A stretch of 64,000 nucleotides of DNA. Origin: Tricholomella constricta (lineage: Eukaryota > Basidiomycota > Agaricomycetes > Agaricales > Lyophyllaceae). Under the pieces are notes generated by a model. It saw nothing but the letters and a program-made list of their open reading frames with translations. It had not been told where the DNA came from and made no database searches. A program made the translations under genes and the position numbers. Numbering within the stretch: the stretch's first letter is position 1; every line of letters starts with the position of its first letter. The DNA is taken from contig JAACJP010000003.1 of assembly GCA_013368375.1 (NCBI GenBank), positions 496,001-560,000 of the forward strand, given 5' to 3'. Of the stretch, positions 1-10,800 are shown in pieces.

Positions 1-319
1 CGATTGTAGTTGAGGTGAACAGTTCGATAGTGATTAGTATGCCCCGCAAGACACTTGAACGTCTGTGGGCACTGAGGATCATGGCAACGAAGCTTGTACA
101 TGAAAACTGGGCAGAAACGTAATAGGGAAAGGTATGACAAGAGAATCCAAGAAATGAATAGATAGGGGACTAACGAGTGGGCCCCGCCACATGGTAGCAT
201 CATTCGACTTCAGGTCAAATATTTGAAAAAGATCGTGCGTGACCTGGGCTTGTTGTCTTGGGGCTTCCAGTCCTTCCTCCGCACCAAACCTCCACCTGCT
301 TACCCTCCATCACAATCCT
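1..319. other. No gene seen
   Basis: Leader of the gene that follows. I see no open frame with coding character on either strand and no clear repeat. Confidence 0.4.
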
Positions 320-2847
320 ATGTCCTCCACTCTATTTTCCCGTCCTAAGCAAAAGACTGCAAATCAAAATCCTGCTCAGATTGTCCTCGATGCTCAGACA
401 AAGAGACGTACCTCTAAACAGGTGCAGGAAGACAAAGCTCGAGCTGAGGCAGAAGCAGCCGCTGCTGCCACAACCATCACGGCAAAGAACCAGGCTAAAA
501 TTCAGAGTACCGCTGCACTTGAGGACCGCCTAGAACAAGAGCAGACTCTAGCGAAAAAATATGCTGCACATCCAGACCTTCTCCCTAAAAAAAGAGGTGA
601 GAATACCTGTCTCCTATTTCTTCAGTTTCTGGACAGAGAGCTGAACAATAACCAGGAGCAGATGTAATTAAAAAAGCAAAGCCAGCCACTTCGACAGCCG
701 CAACAGCGACAGCAAAATCTCGTGCTTCTCATGCTAATACTCCTGAAAGCAAAACAAAAGTAAGGGGTGTAAATTCAATTGTAATAGATTACTGACCACA
801 AGGTAGCTCCAGCGCAAGGGAGCGAGTGCTGACAAGTCGATCAAAGCCTCCAAGGCTAGACCTGTCATCACCGAAAGCAACGACAGTGATAGTGAACTTG
901 AGTATGTGGATGGCACAGAAGTTGAATATTATTCCGAGGGAGGTCTATCGTTGCCCGCTGAGTCAATGGTTGACTCGGAAAGTGATGGCATGCTGGTTGA
1001 CAATAACTTGACATCTGATGACGAGGATTTTGAGGATCAAGATGTGGAAAACGACGATGAGGAGCAAGAAGAGGTGGCCCCAAAGACAAAACAAAGGAAT
1101 GTATCACTTGTTCTCAAGTTTGCTCAGATCTTGACCAGAATTTGTTGCAGAAAATTGTCAAAAGAGGCGCCATTCGAAATCAGATCACTGCAGCTCGTGA
1201 TCCTATGCATGTCACATCAACAAAGCGCAAAGGCCATGATTCTGACGGGTATGTTTTCAACTTATTTCAAGCGCTCTCTGGTTGTACCAGGCCTCAATAT
1301 ACCTTCCTTGACAGTGCCCTCAATATCAAAACCAAGCGTGCTAAAAAAACTGAACCCACTGGCCTTTGGTCTGACTGGAAGAAATGTATCACTCAAACAG
1401 CTGGGATGTGTGCACTGACCCAGACAAGCAAGACCACTGACGACGATCACATCAAGAACAGCAAGAACAATAATGATGATAGTGACGACGACACCGATCG
1501 AGCTCCTGGTGAGTTCAACAAAGACGAGGCCCCCGAAAAGCTCAGTGCCGTCAAGGACAGCAAGATGTCAGTCAAGGTCAGCATCCAACCCTCCAGCACC
1601 AGGAACCGAAACAATATGTATCCTTTTCCTTATTGTAATTTACTTATCTGATGAGTTCAATACAGATGCGAGTCAAGGTCCAAGAAGTCGATGTGTCGAA
1701 GGTCACAACTACCATCGCCGATATTGCGACTGCAATCAACTTCAAGAAGAAACCTGTAACATGCCTTCCTTTCCCTCCCAGCTCTCTCAACCAGGAGTAT
1801 ACGTCAAAATGGCAGAAGGAATACCGAAGCACTGCGATTAACAGGGCCGGCACACTCCTACAGCCGTTTTCCGCAAGCGCACTTGTCCAGGAACACATTC
1901 CAGCATGGTGGGACTTGGTGTACCCAGGGTTGATGATGGAGGCCCACTGGACCTGGACAGAGAGGCCAGGAGATGCTCTTATCACTGTCATAGACCAGGT
2001 ATCTTTGTGTTTACACTATCTGTCCTCAATTTTTTGATAAATTCATCGCAGATGAGCAAGCTTCTATTAGAATGGTGCAGCTCTATTGGGAAGGAGGGGA
2101 TTACTATTCTCGGAGAGATCTACCACAACAACAAATTCGACAGGGAGGAGATGGCCCAATGGGTGAAGGATATGTGCGGAGGGCCGGGAAAATTTAGTTG
2201 GTTGTATGCTAATCCTGAGGGCGAGAAAGTATGTTTTGGCCAACCTGCCTATCTATTTACTGACTTACTTGTCTTTCCTAGGGGGAGAAAGGAGCATTCC
2301 AATTGGAATTGGTGCTCGAAATATTCTCTCGTCACATGAAGAAGACTTCCGGCACGATGCACGACCACGGACTTCAGGTTGATGCACTGGCTTTATGCAC
2401 AGCTTCAGTAGGTCTTTGCCATCATTCTGTACACAAAATTCATCTGATGAAGCTCAGATTGAACGAGCGTTCAAATTGTGGGCCAACAGCGAAGACCCGA
2501 AAAAAAGTGAAGATTCAAAGAAGAAGGCCAAGAACGTGCCCGTCGGTGGGAAGAGAGCTCTGTCCACTCCTTTGTTTGGCAGCATGGAGTGGATCAGATG
2601 CACCGAGTCGTATGCGATGCTGGCATCGGGGCTCAAGCACGAAAATCACTGGGCCACGATCTTGGCCGAAGTCAACACTTGTCTTGGGCTGCATAATGAA
2701 ACTGCCAATGTTGGCCACCTGGAAGAGGACATCAGGGCTACACTATCCCTTTGGTATGTCTCTTCAAGCCTCACGCCTTGGTATCTCATTAAATTTCATT
2801 ACTCTGCAGACTGTATCACTTCATCACGTTGTCGGGGCTCATTTTAA
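320..2847 (+). CDS. Unknown intron-rich protein of an expanded mushroom family
   Basis: The function is not recognised. Exons read by eye begin at 320-596, 656-759 and 813-1100, resume near 1139 and continue after introns near 1618-1671, 1999-2051, 2230-2281 and 2409-2450. The first joins keep frame, and the intron near 1101 would be unusually short. The N-terminus is an Ala/Glu/Lys-rich predicted coiled coil, followed by an acidic stretch (about 910-1075) and a basic/Ser-rich linker. The C-terminal half (about 1670-2750) is a globular Trp-rich domain. The layout resembles repeated Agaricomycete proteins that I know only as hypothetical. A splice at 2753/2810 would create a TGA at once; without it the frame ends at 2847. 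It may be a transposon passenger, because similar coiled-coil proteins ride on elements later in the window, but I see no terminal repeats here. Confidence 0.5.
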
Positions 2848-3696
2848 TGGATATGATTTTGTAGTACAATTCTATGCCTGGCTCTATATATACCCTAGCC
2901 CAATGAATAGATCTATTTTAACAAGGTAGAGGAGCTAGACAAGACATAGCAGCACTTTAGAAATAGAAGGATCAAATTAGAAATAGCCACGAAGCTAGCG
3001 GGCTAGGATGGATAGAATGACTAGGACCACCGATTCTAGCTGCCTGGAGTCTTGCTGATGTAGGCTTCTCTGGGCAGTGATTTAGTTCACTTTCCAGTCC
3101 TACTGGTTGCTGGAAGGATTGGGTGGGGTGTGGTAGAGGTTTGGGACTGGGCCTGGTAGTGACAATGTGACAAGAAGTTTGGGTCATATCTTTGGAATGA
3201 AGGCATGTACCTCTTGGGCCAATACTGCGTGGATGCGGCCCTTGCTATCACACACATTTTGACCCCTGGATCATCCATTTCTGATTTCATGTTTTGACAT
3301 TGTCTGGCCAATATCTCGTGACCTACCAATTCCTTCAATTCTGAGTTTGCTGCGTAGCCGCTGGAGCCACACCGGGCCTGCTGGCTCCGTCAAATACAAT
3401 ACATGTATTGGCCTGGGCTGTTGCACACAATATACTGTGATGCGTCTATGTGCAAAAGTAGCGGGCCCTGCGGCGGAGCGCGCTGTCACTATTATTCGGC
3501 GGTCAAACAGACGCGTACACCGTCATGTGACCGACGCGTGAAGTGTGTTTGTGGTTTCCCACGAATGGATGTTTGTTGAGCTGCCACTTTAATCTTTTCC
3601 AGCAACCATCAAGTAAGAGCTTATCGCCCACAACAGCGAGTTCGCCGGTGGTCTCGCCATCGCTCATCGTCGTTCCCAGCGACCACTCTTGAGATA
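2848..3696. other. Intergenic, upstream of BUD4
   Basis: No gene seen. This stretch holds the end of the unknown gene and presumably the BUD4 promoter and 5' UTR. Small open frames are scattered on both strands, but none has domain character or a consistent splice pattern. Confidence 0.5.
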
Positions 3697-6600
3697 ATGT
3701 CGACCCAGAAATCTCCGCTGACAGACAGGCTCCTGTCCAATTCACCAGACCCCATCAAGTCCTCCATAATCCGCGATTCAGGCATGGGCTGGATCTCTCC
3801 AACATCCAATTCAGGAAGCCAAAGCTCAGGGAGCTCTGGCTCAATCACTTCGCCTCTCAGAATTTCCAAACGAGACTCTCCCCATAATTTACCGCAGCCC
3901 CCACTGGTCGCCCGTCGTTCATCATCTAGCTACAGGCACGTCCGAAACAACAACCTTGTTTCCAAATCCCCCTTCAAATCACAGATTCCGACACCTTCTC
4001 GACATAATCCCATTCCGTTTCCCTCACCAAGACGGGTTTCGGGTGAGAAGCGGCCTCGTCCCTTGTCAATGGACGAACAAGCAGAGCACGAGAACGAACG
4101 TCCATTCGCTTTTAAGAGGGAGCGTAGACAATCGAAGGGCTTCCAGGGACTCATCCTGAAGGAGCCTGTTACGAAAAGTCCCTTCAAACGCACATCAAGC
4201 GTGGAGGAGCAACCCCCACGCCCACCCCTACCTCTTGCTTACCTACTACCTAAAGCGCCGACTCCCTCGCTTACAATCGCACAACCAATCGCTTCCCTTG
4301 CTTCCTCCCCTGTCACTGTCTCTACGACTGGCATATCTCCCGCGCGATCATCCCTTGTTTCGAGAAGAATGCATGGTCCTCGATTCAGCACTGGCAGTCG
4401 CAGCAAGAGAGAACGAAGGAAGACTGTCACTTGGGACGAGCGATGCGACGTGTTGGAATTTGACCGGGAAGAGGATGAACTGGACGAAGAGGCTATCAAC
4501 AGCGTAGAAGAAGAGATGCAACCAGAATGCGAGGATCAACTTGAAGAGGATCCATTTTTTTGTGGTGATCAATTGATAACGGGAGCAACTCCACCTACGC
4601 AGGGAGAGGGTTCGTCGTACGAAACTTTTGAACTTGTTGATATTTCTGGCGATAACAGTCCTTCTCTACTGGGTATGACCTTGGATCCTGATGCGAGCAT
4701 ATCAGGACTGGTGGAGGAAATGTTTGCATCCTCAAGTGCAACAACCGTAGTGGTGCCAAGGTTTTATCACGCCGATCAAGTTTTGGGTGGTGCCAGCACT
4801 CCAACACGCCACACCGACGGCCTTGGCCTTCCCCCAGATCTGGACACCGAAGACGGAGTTACGCTTGGGCGATCTCAGCAAGCCGCTCGATTTATCCAAC
4901 GTTCGCAATCTCCAAAGCACTCACCACAGGCCCCTTCCTATTCTGCTCCCCACCATTCGGCCCATTCCTCTCCACAACAACTTTCGAACGGCTATGCTTT
5001 CAACCTACCCACTCACGCATCCCCTCATGGACCTCCTGCCACTCCTCCTCGACGGTCTGCGGCTCCGTCACCCAGTGTGTCCACGTCACGTCCTTCAAAT
5101 ACTACAACGGAGAGAACGGGGGCCTCCTCTTCACAGATTGTCAGCCCTTTCAGGTCGCCAGAAGTGCCCCCCCAAGTCGGGCCAACTCACCTAGCTACGC
5201 CTCCTCTGGGAAGATCCACGCACGCAGAACGTCATCAACTGGCTAAGGAGGACGATTGTGATGATGTTTTGATGTTACCAGGAACTCCATCCCCTTGCAA
5301 GAGCGCTAGAAAGCCCGATTCCACTAACGTAGGTCGAGGAGAAGGATTGATCCCGAGATTCGGGCTGGAGAATGCCTCGTCAGGTCAGCTTTGCAAAATT
5401 GTATTCGCGGATAATTGTACTGACGCATTCTAGAAGGCGACTCATCTACATCACTTGAGGATCCCTTTACCTTGCCCCCTCTGAAGGATGAAAACCCGCC
5501 TCACAGTTGGGAGGAAGGCCCAACGACAGATTCCATCGAGACTTCCAATGCCTTCACTGATGGCTCGCAGATGTCCCATGATATCCATGCGGAGGATGAC
5601 GCGATGAATGTGAATTTTCCTTACTTTCAAGCAAATCAGAAACTGACGTATTTCTTGTAAGGGTGTGGAAGACACGTCGCTCCTTGAAGACAACGATTCT
5701 CGCTTGGAAGAGGAGTCACGATGGGAAGATGATGCACGAAGTCGCACGTCGGAAGGACAACCACGTTCCGAAGACATACACCATTCTTCCCTGACTTACG
5801 CGGCATCACCCAGCGCGCAGTCTTCATCACCTCGACGTGGCAGCGAGCAGAATCTGGACGTCAGCGGGAGCGTCGGGCAACGAATCAGCAGGCCTGAAGT
5901 CCAGCGCAGACCCTTGGATAGGCACAGCCTATGCCTGAACAGTAGCTGCTCGTCTACGCCCGCAGAACCTTCACTAAGGGGGGCATCGCAACCAGCTGAG
6001 GACGTAGGGGTGGATAAGGACAGGATGTCAGTCCTGACCACGATGACGGACATAAGCACTGAAACTGCAATCATCGAACACGCCGAGAAGAAAACACTGA
6101 CCGGCGCGAATGTCGCTGGAAGGAAGGAAGTTGCTCTCCTCGACGCTGGAGAGAGACTTCTATTCGATTTTGGGAGCAAGTTCGGGAGAGGGTTGGGTCT
6201 CGGAGCGATCGATTATGGTTCACGAAAGCCTTCTCTGGACAGCTTCGGAGTGATCGGAAGGCCAGATAAGGAGAAAACCCCGAGCGTTCAGAGCGGCGGC
6301 AGCATGAAGATGGGTGACGTTGATGTTGACATGGATATGAGGAGTGCCCTGGACCGGCTCATGGATGATGTCGCTGGGACCCAGGTTGACGATTTCATGG
6401 TCACCGAGGAAGCTGACTGCGAGGTCTTGAATTCCTCTTCTCATTCTAGACCCATGGAACGCGCCGCCACGGATTCTACGTTATTGCACAGCAATAGTTT
6501 CGTTAGCAGGAAGGTCAGCCTGTCGTCTTCGTCGTCTATTCCTCCCCCAGTGCCGCCAAAGGACAACATCCGGAGTAGGGAGCAAATGATCCTGGAGAAG

Positions 6601-8587
6601 AGGCGCAAGGCGAGACGCGTGGAAGAGGATGAGGATGAGGACCACTTTACCCCTTCCAATGTTGGTGAGAGAGGCAGAGGTCAACAACTGCTTGGTGTCG
6701 GACGACCTAGTCGGAGGAGGAGTATGAGCGCCGGCGATGCGGAGGTCTTGGGTGGAGGTGCGAAGAAAAGGGGCGATATAATGCTGGATGTCGCTGGGGT
6801 TGGGGCGGCAGAGACGCAGGATGATCAACTCAGCAACAGCATTGAGAAGGAGCTCAAGAAGCTAGTGGAGGACTCTCCGAAGAGGAAAACGGTGTGCTTT
6901 ATGCCGTCAGTATTTCATTCAATGCTGATCTACGTCAATAGAAGTATCACATTCGTGAACATGAAGGCACTATATACGCATCTTCATCGGATCCAGATAC
7001 CATTTCTCATCTGGCTGGTCCTGGTGATGTGAATACCGGTAAGGCCTGGAGGGCAGTCCGTCGACCCTCAGACATGGTGAGTCACACATTCACATTTCCC
7101 TGTATCATCACTGATCAATATCTACTCGCCAGAATGAGTACTCGAAACAAATTAAAGAGTACCGCGCGCATGAGAAGACCGGCAAAGCGTATGGGAAAGT
7201 TTTCGTCAAAGGTATGTTGAATCATAGATAAAATTGTGATCACATCTGATTGGCTTTCATTGATTTAGTTTTGGGTGTCAAAGGAATTCGCATTCCACTC
7301 CCCCAACAGCCTACGGCGCTCACCTGCACGCTAAACAATGGAATCCATTTCGTGAGCACTCCAGAGTGTCAGCTGAACAAGGACTTCCGCATTGAGCAAG
7401 AGTTCGAGCTGTATGTCTTCACTCCAGTTTCACTCCCAAGTTATCAATAAGTTTTCCCAGGATTGAGCACAGCAAATTGGAATTTACGCTCACGTTAAGA
7501 ATTCGACGAGACCCTCATATCATTACGCAATTCAAGGCCCTAGCTCCCCCACCCACACAAGCACCTCCACCTCCACCTGTGGTTCAAACCTCCTCAAAAG
7601 GCGGCATGCGAAGCTTTTTTTCCTCGTCACCCAAGAAATCTTCGAAAGACAAACTCCCCATACAGGTCGCTCCTCCATCCCAGCCTGCGCAACGACTTCC
7701 CGAGAACTTGGCCCGATACCTCAAGCCCGACGGTACGCTAGCGCGTGCATTCATATCTTTCAAGGATATTGCCTCGCGTTGCGATACTCGGCTTTTTGAA
7801 ACGAGCTACCCACTCATCGGTCAGCGTGTAGAGCTGGGGGGGAATTACTCAACATTGCAGGTTGGGGAGATTGTTCTGCAGATGTTCAGGCTGCCACCGC
7901 TACCAGGGATTGCCCCCGAGCAACTCCCGCAGAGCTTAGAGGAGTGTCATCGTGGGTTGAGACATATTAATTGGCACAAGGTGACATATTTCGAAGGAAT
8001 CTTAACCCAATCTGGCGGTGATTGTAGCGTAAGTGACTTCCAGTCTGATATGTACCCTGTTAACTGATCCCTTTCGCAGACATGGCGTCGCCGACAACTA
8101 CGCGTGATTGGCGCCAATCTGGTTGCATTCAACCATGTGACCAAGAAGGCCACAGCCACGATTGACTTAAAGAGGGCGATCGCTGTCGAGGACGATCAAG
8201 GAGCACGCAGGAACGTTCTCAGCCCAGGCTCCGGCGCTCGAAGCAGTCAATATGACGAGTACGACGGTTTGTATGGCGTGGAACGATCCTTCCGTTTGAT
8301 ATTTGCCCAAGATCAAGAGATCCTCTTCTTCGCTGATACGGACGAAGAAAAGGCTCGATGGTTCGTTACATCCAGATTTCCGCGCCATCGTTATTAATCG
8401 AATGCTGTTGTCTAGGCTTGATGTGCTCCGCGCCCTTGTTGGTCACATTCCTCCACATCCATTTTGGGCGGAACTTCTCTGGCAACGTCAGGAAGAGCAT
8501 GCCAGAGCGGCTCAGTCTTCGCTGCGACTTTCGGCTCAACCGTCGCCTTCCTGGCTCGTCACTAGACCTCCACCGCGGCACCCGTGA
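3697..8587 (+). CDS. bud4: Bud4-like anillin-related septation protein with PH domain
   Basis: Bud4/Mid2/anillin-type scaffolds sit at the septin ring and organise septation or axial bud-site choice at the cortex. Nine exons (3697-5383, 5434-5609, 5662-6909, 6942-7076, 7133-7211, 7269-7410, 7461-8028, 8080-8360, 8416-8587) join in frame with GT-AG borders into 1,495 residues; yeast Bud4 is about 1,450. The first 1,080 residues are Ser/Pro-rich and low-complexity with repeated S-P-F-K-like motifs. An anillin-homology (DUF1709-like) region covers about 1,100-1,335. A pleckstrin-homology domain starts near 1,346 (TWRRRQLRVIGANL) and runs to about 1,470. The ATG at 3697 opens the long first exon. 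The gene looks intact and is the clearest host gene on the left. Family assignment rests on this C-terminal architecture. Confidence 0.82.
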
Positions 8588-8740
8588 TACCGTGGACTGT
8601 CATATTCTCTTGTTTATTACTGCAACGTCGCATTATTTTTTGACTCTTGATACAATTGTTGTCGAGAAATCTTTTCTGATTATTGTGCTAATTATCACCT
8701 TATCCCGGTATTGTGCCGAGAAGTTATCATGTGCGGCGAG

Positions 8741-8947
8741 CTAGAGCTTAGCGCGAACCGCAGGGTTCTCCCGGGCGTAAATCTTCCAAGCGGCGGAAGA
8801 CCAACGACCGAGGGCCTGAATGACGTCCTTAGACAGGCCCAAACCGGCGTAAAAAGTCGCACCACAGCCCGAGGTACGGTGCGCCAGGAGTGCCAGAGTC
8901 GAGCGTTCGAATCCAAACCATGCTCCGTAAGTAAGAAGAACCCTCAT
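8741..8947 (-). pseudogene. C-terminal fragment of a tyrosine recombinase (Crypton/DIRS-like)
   Basis: On the minus strand this 68-codon frame ends with the typical C-terminal box of tyrosine recombinases. A His-containing box (AHRTSGCGATFYAGLG) is followed by the LGRWSS segment and the catalytic Tyr in AWKIYARENP. Cryptons and DIRS-type elements in fungi carry such enzymes. The rest of the catalytic domain (first Arg, Lys) is not visible upstream, so this is a remnant. The usual His-x-x-Arg spacing also looks altered. Only about 150 bp separate it from the BUD4 stop. Confidence 0.55.
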
Positions 8948-9038
8948 GTCGGAGTTTCAATGTCCTCCGCGAGATCGGGGAGTCACTTCTGTATCGCTGC
9001 CCATTAACAATTTCGCATTCTTTCTCGAGTCTCGACTA

Positions 9039-9065
9039 CAGTCGCGGACAAGCAAACACAGTCAA
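9039..9065 (+). repeat. Left terminal inverted repeat of the deleted Tc1-like element
   Basis: 27 bp, complementary to 10086-10112 with one mismatch; preceded by TA. Confidence 0.85.
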
Positions 9066-9213
9066 TTTGATATCTCGGGAACCAGAATTTTTTCGAACAA
9101 GCTGACAACGGAATAATACTCAGAATGACGAAAGGAGTCGAAAAAGACATCTCCGAAGTTTTTCCCACGAGAAAATGGGGGCGGCCAAATTTTTGACCGA
9201 TTTCAGCAACATT

Positions 9214-9778
9214 TTAGGACGCCCCTGTACCCTGGACAAGGACCTCCAGGTGCATCAGAGCCCCCCGTGAGATTGTCCGATGGCCCTTGTACTTCCGAAC
9301 AGCCCATTCCGCGGCTTTCCCTTTCAATCCGAAACGATACACGTACAGAAAGCGCCAGGATCGATTGACAAACCTGCGGATGACATTGGCGGGGCACGCG
9401 TTGAGCGCGTCAAGGGCTGCACGCTTCGAATCATCAAAGCTCTTTTTCGGAAGTTGTCTGTACCTGTATTTAGCCCAACCCCAGTACTAATGTCGTGTTT
9501 CCGTGAGATGACAATGTCTGAAAATAAGAATCTGGACAGACCATTTCAATTGGGTTCAATTCACAGTGAAATTTTGGCAGGAACATGCACTCATGCCCTG
9601 CGTCACGAATGAGAGTCTCGAGCATCGATACTTGGTTGTCATCGTGTGCTTCGATGACAGCATCCCCGACAGCCAGCACCGGCTCTTGCAACGCATCGGG
9701 AGTGACCTGATGTTGATTTCGAAGGCCTGTGATATTTCTCTTTTGTTTCGGCTTACGTCCGCGAGGTGCTTTGGGCAT
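9214..9778 (-). pseudogene. Tc1-like DDE transposase with deleted catalytic core
   Basis: The minus-strand frame starts with a basic N-terminus (MPKAPRGRKPKQKRNITGL) and jumps after about 50 residues to a typical C-terminal DDE block (FLPKFHCELNPIEM). An intron near 9489-9545 splices in frame to YWGWAKYRYRQLPKK and then a conserved tail (NVIRRFVNRSWRF) up to a TAA at 9214-9216. This family, common in Agaricomycetes, normally has several hundred more residues carrying the DNA-binding region and the first catalytic acids. The start and end are joined without a stop, which points to a clean internal deletion rather than random decay. The protein cannot be catalytic. Confidence 0.75.
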
Positions 9779-10085
9779 TACAACAAGAGTATGTGTGGAT
9801 AATAGGCAAAATGTTCCAAATTTTTGTGGCTGAACGGCTCGTGAAAATCCCTTGATAATCTCGGAAGATGATCAGCTTATCAAAAGGAATCGATTGCACA
9901 TTCTTCCAAGATTTTTAAGCTTTCTTCAGGGGGGCGGCCAAATTTTTGAGGGTCCAAGAATTTCCCCGGCCATTTCTGAAGAATCGGCTCGTGGAATCTC
10001 ACTCATTGACACCTTATTATACTGTTCCTGCATGCAAAATAGGATTCCGCTTTGTGATCGAGTCTACATAAATGACCCGCCAAAC

Positions 10086-10112
10086 TTGACGGTGTTTGCT
10101 TGTCCGCGACTG
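10086..10112 (-). repeat. Right terminal inverted repeat of the deleted Tc1-like element
   Basis: 27 bp, complementary to 9039-9065 with one mismatch; followed by TA. Confidence 0.85.
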
Positions 10113-10114
10113 TA

Positions 10115-10800
10115 CCGATTTCGCATTCTAATCCTACATATTGATTTCTTTCAACTTCTCTTTTTCTACACTCTTCCTCTTGATGAAGTATCACTACCTG
10201 ATGATTTGACACGATTGAGATTTGAATTTATGATCTATCATTGTATGGATGTGGGCTCAATTTCATTAAACTGCCCATATCTTTGCACCTCTCCTCTTTG
10301 GGGACCCATACTATCACATGTTATGGTATTGAAAATGGTTGAGATTGAAAAATTTGTTTTACAGCACAAATCCTTTACCTTTCTCTACACTGCTTCATTA
10401 GATCTTATACTACTTCTATCTCAAACTTGAATCCACAAAAAAAATGAGCCTCGGTGGTATACAGCGAGCTCAGGATGATGGACATTGTCATCAAATCAGT
10501 AGTTTAAGCACTGTCTGACACATATCACAATGGTTTCATCTCTGTTTCTCTTCAAATTTCTTCAGCATCTGTCTTCATATGTCTGAAACCTATCTTCAAA
10601 GAGAAACAGTCAAAGATTTGAGTGAGACGGCTACCGTGGACAAGATGTTCTCGAGCGTGACAGGCCAGCCACTTTGTGGGCAATTGCCGTGAAAGTTGAA
10701 AGCCCGCCAGGTCACAAGATCAACACGTCCCAACATTTGGGACCGCGACACTTTGTTTTTCGTCCTCGGCTCGTCGACGGATGCCTACCACTGGGATTGC
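10115..10800. other. Intergenic between two transposons
   Basis: No gene seen. It holds an 11-bp perfect inverted repeat (10542-10552 with 10599-10609). I looked here for the left end of the pogo-like element and found no convincing terminal repeat. Confidence 0.4.

Larger units (their letters stand above)
9039..10112 (-). mobile_element. Internally deleted Tc1/mariner-like element
   Basis: The element is 1,074 bp, bounded by 27-bp terminal inverted repeats with one mismatch (left end CAGTCGCGGACAAGCAAAC) and flanked by TA on both sides (9037-9038, 10113-10114), the usual Tc1/mariner target. It encodes on the minus strand only the first codons and the C-terminal third of a DDE transposase. 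It is therefore a non-autonomous deletion derivative that a full-length relative could have mobilised. Confidence 0.85.

Noticed and set aside
8880..8930. Box-B-like GTTCGAATCC that suggested a tRNA
   Set aside because: No acceptor, D-arm or anticodon stem could be folded around it, and it lies in the recombinase fragment.
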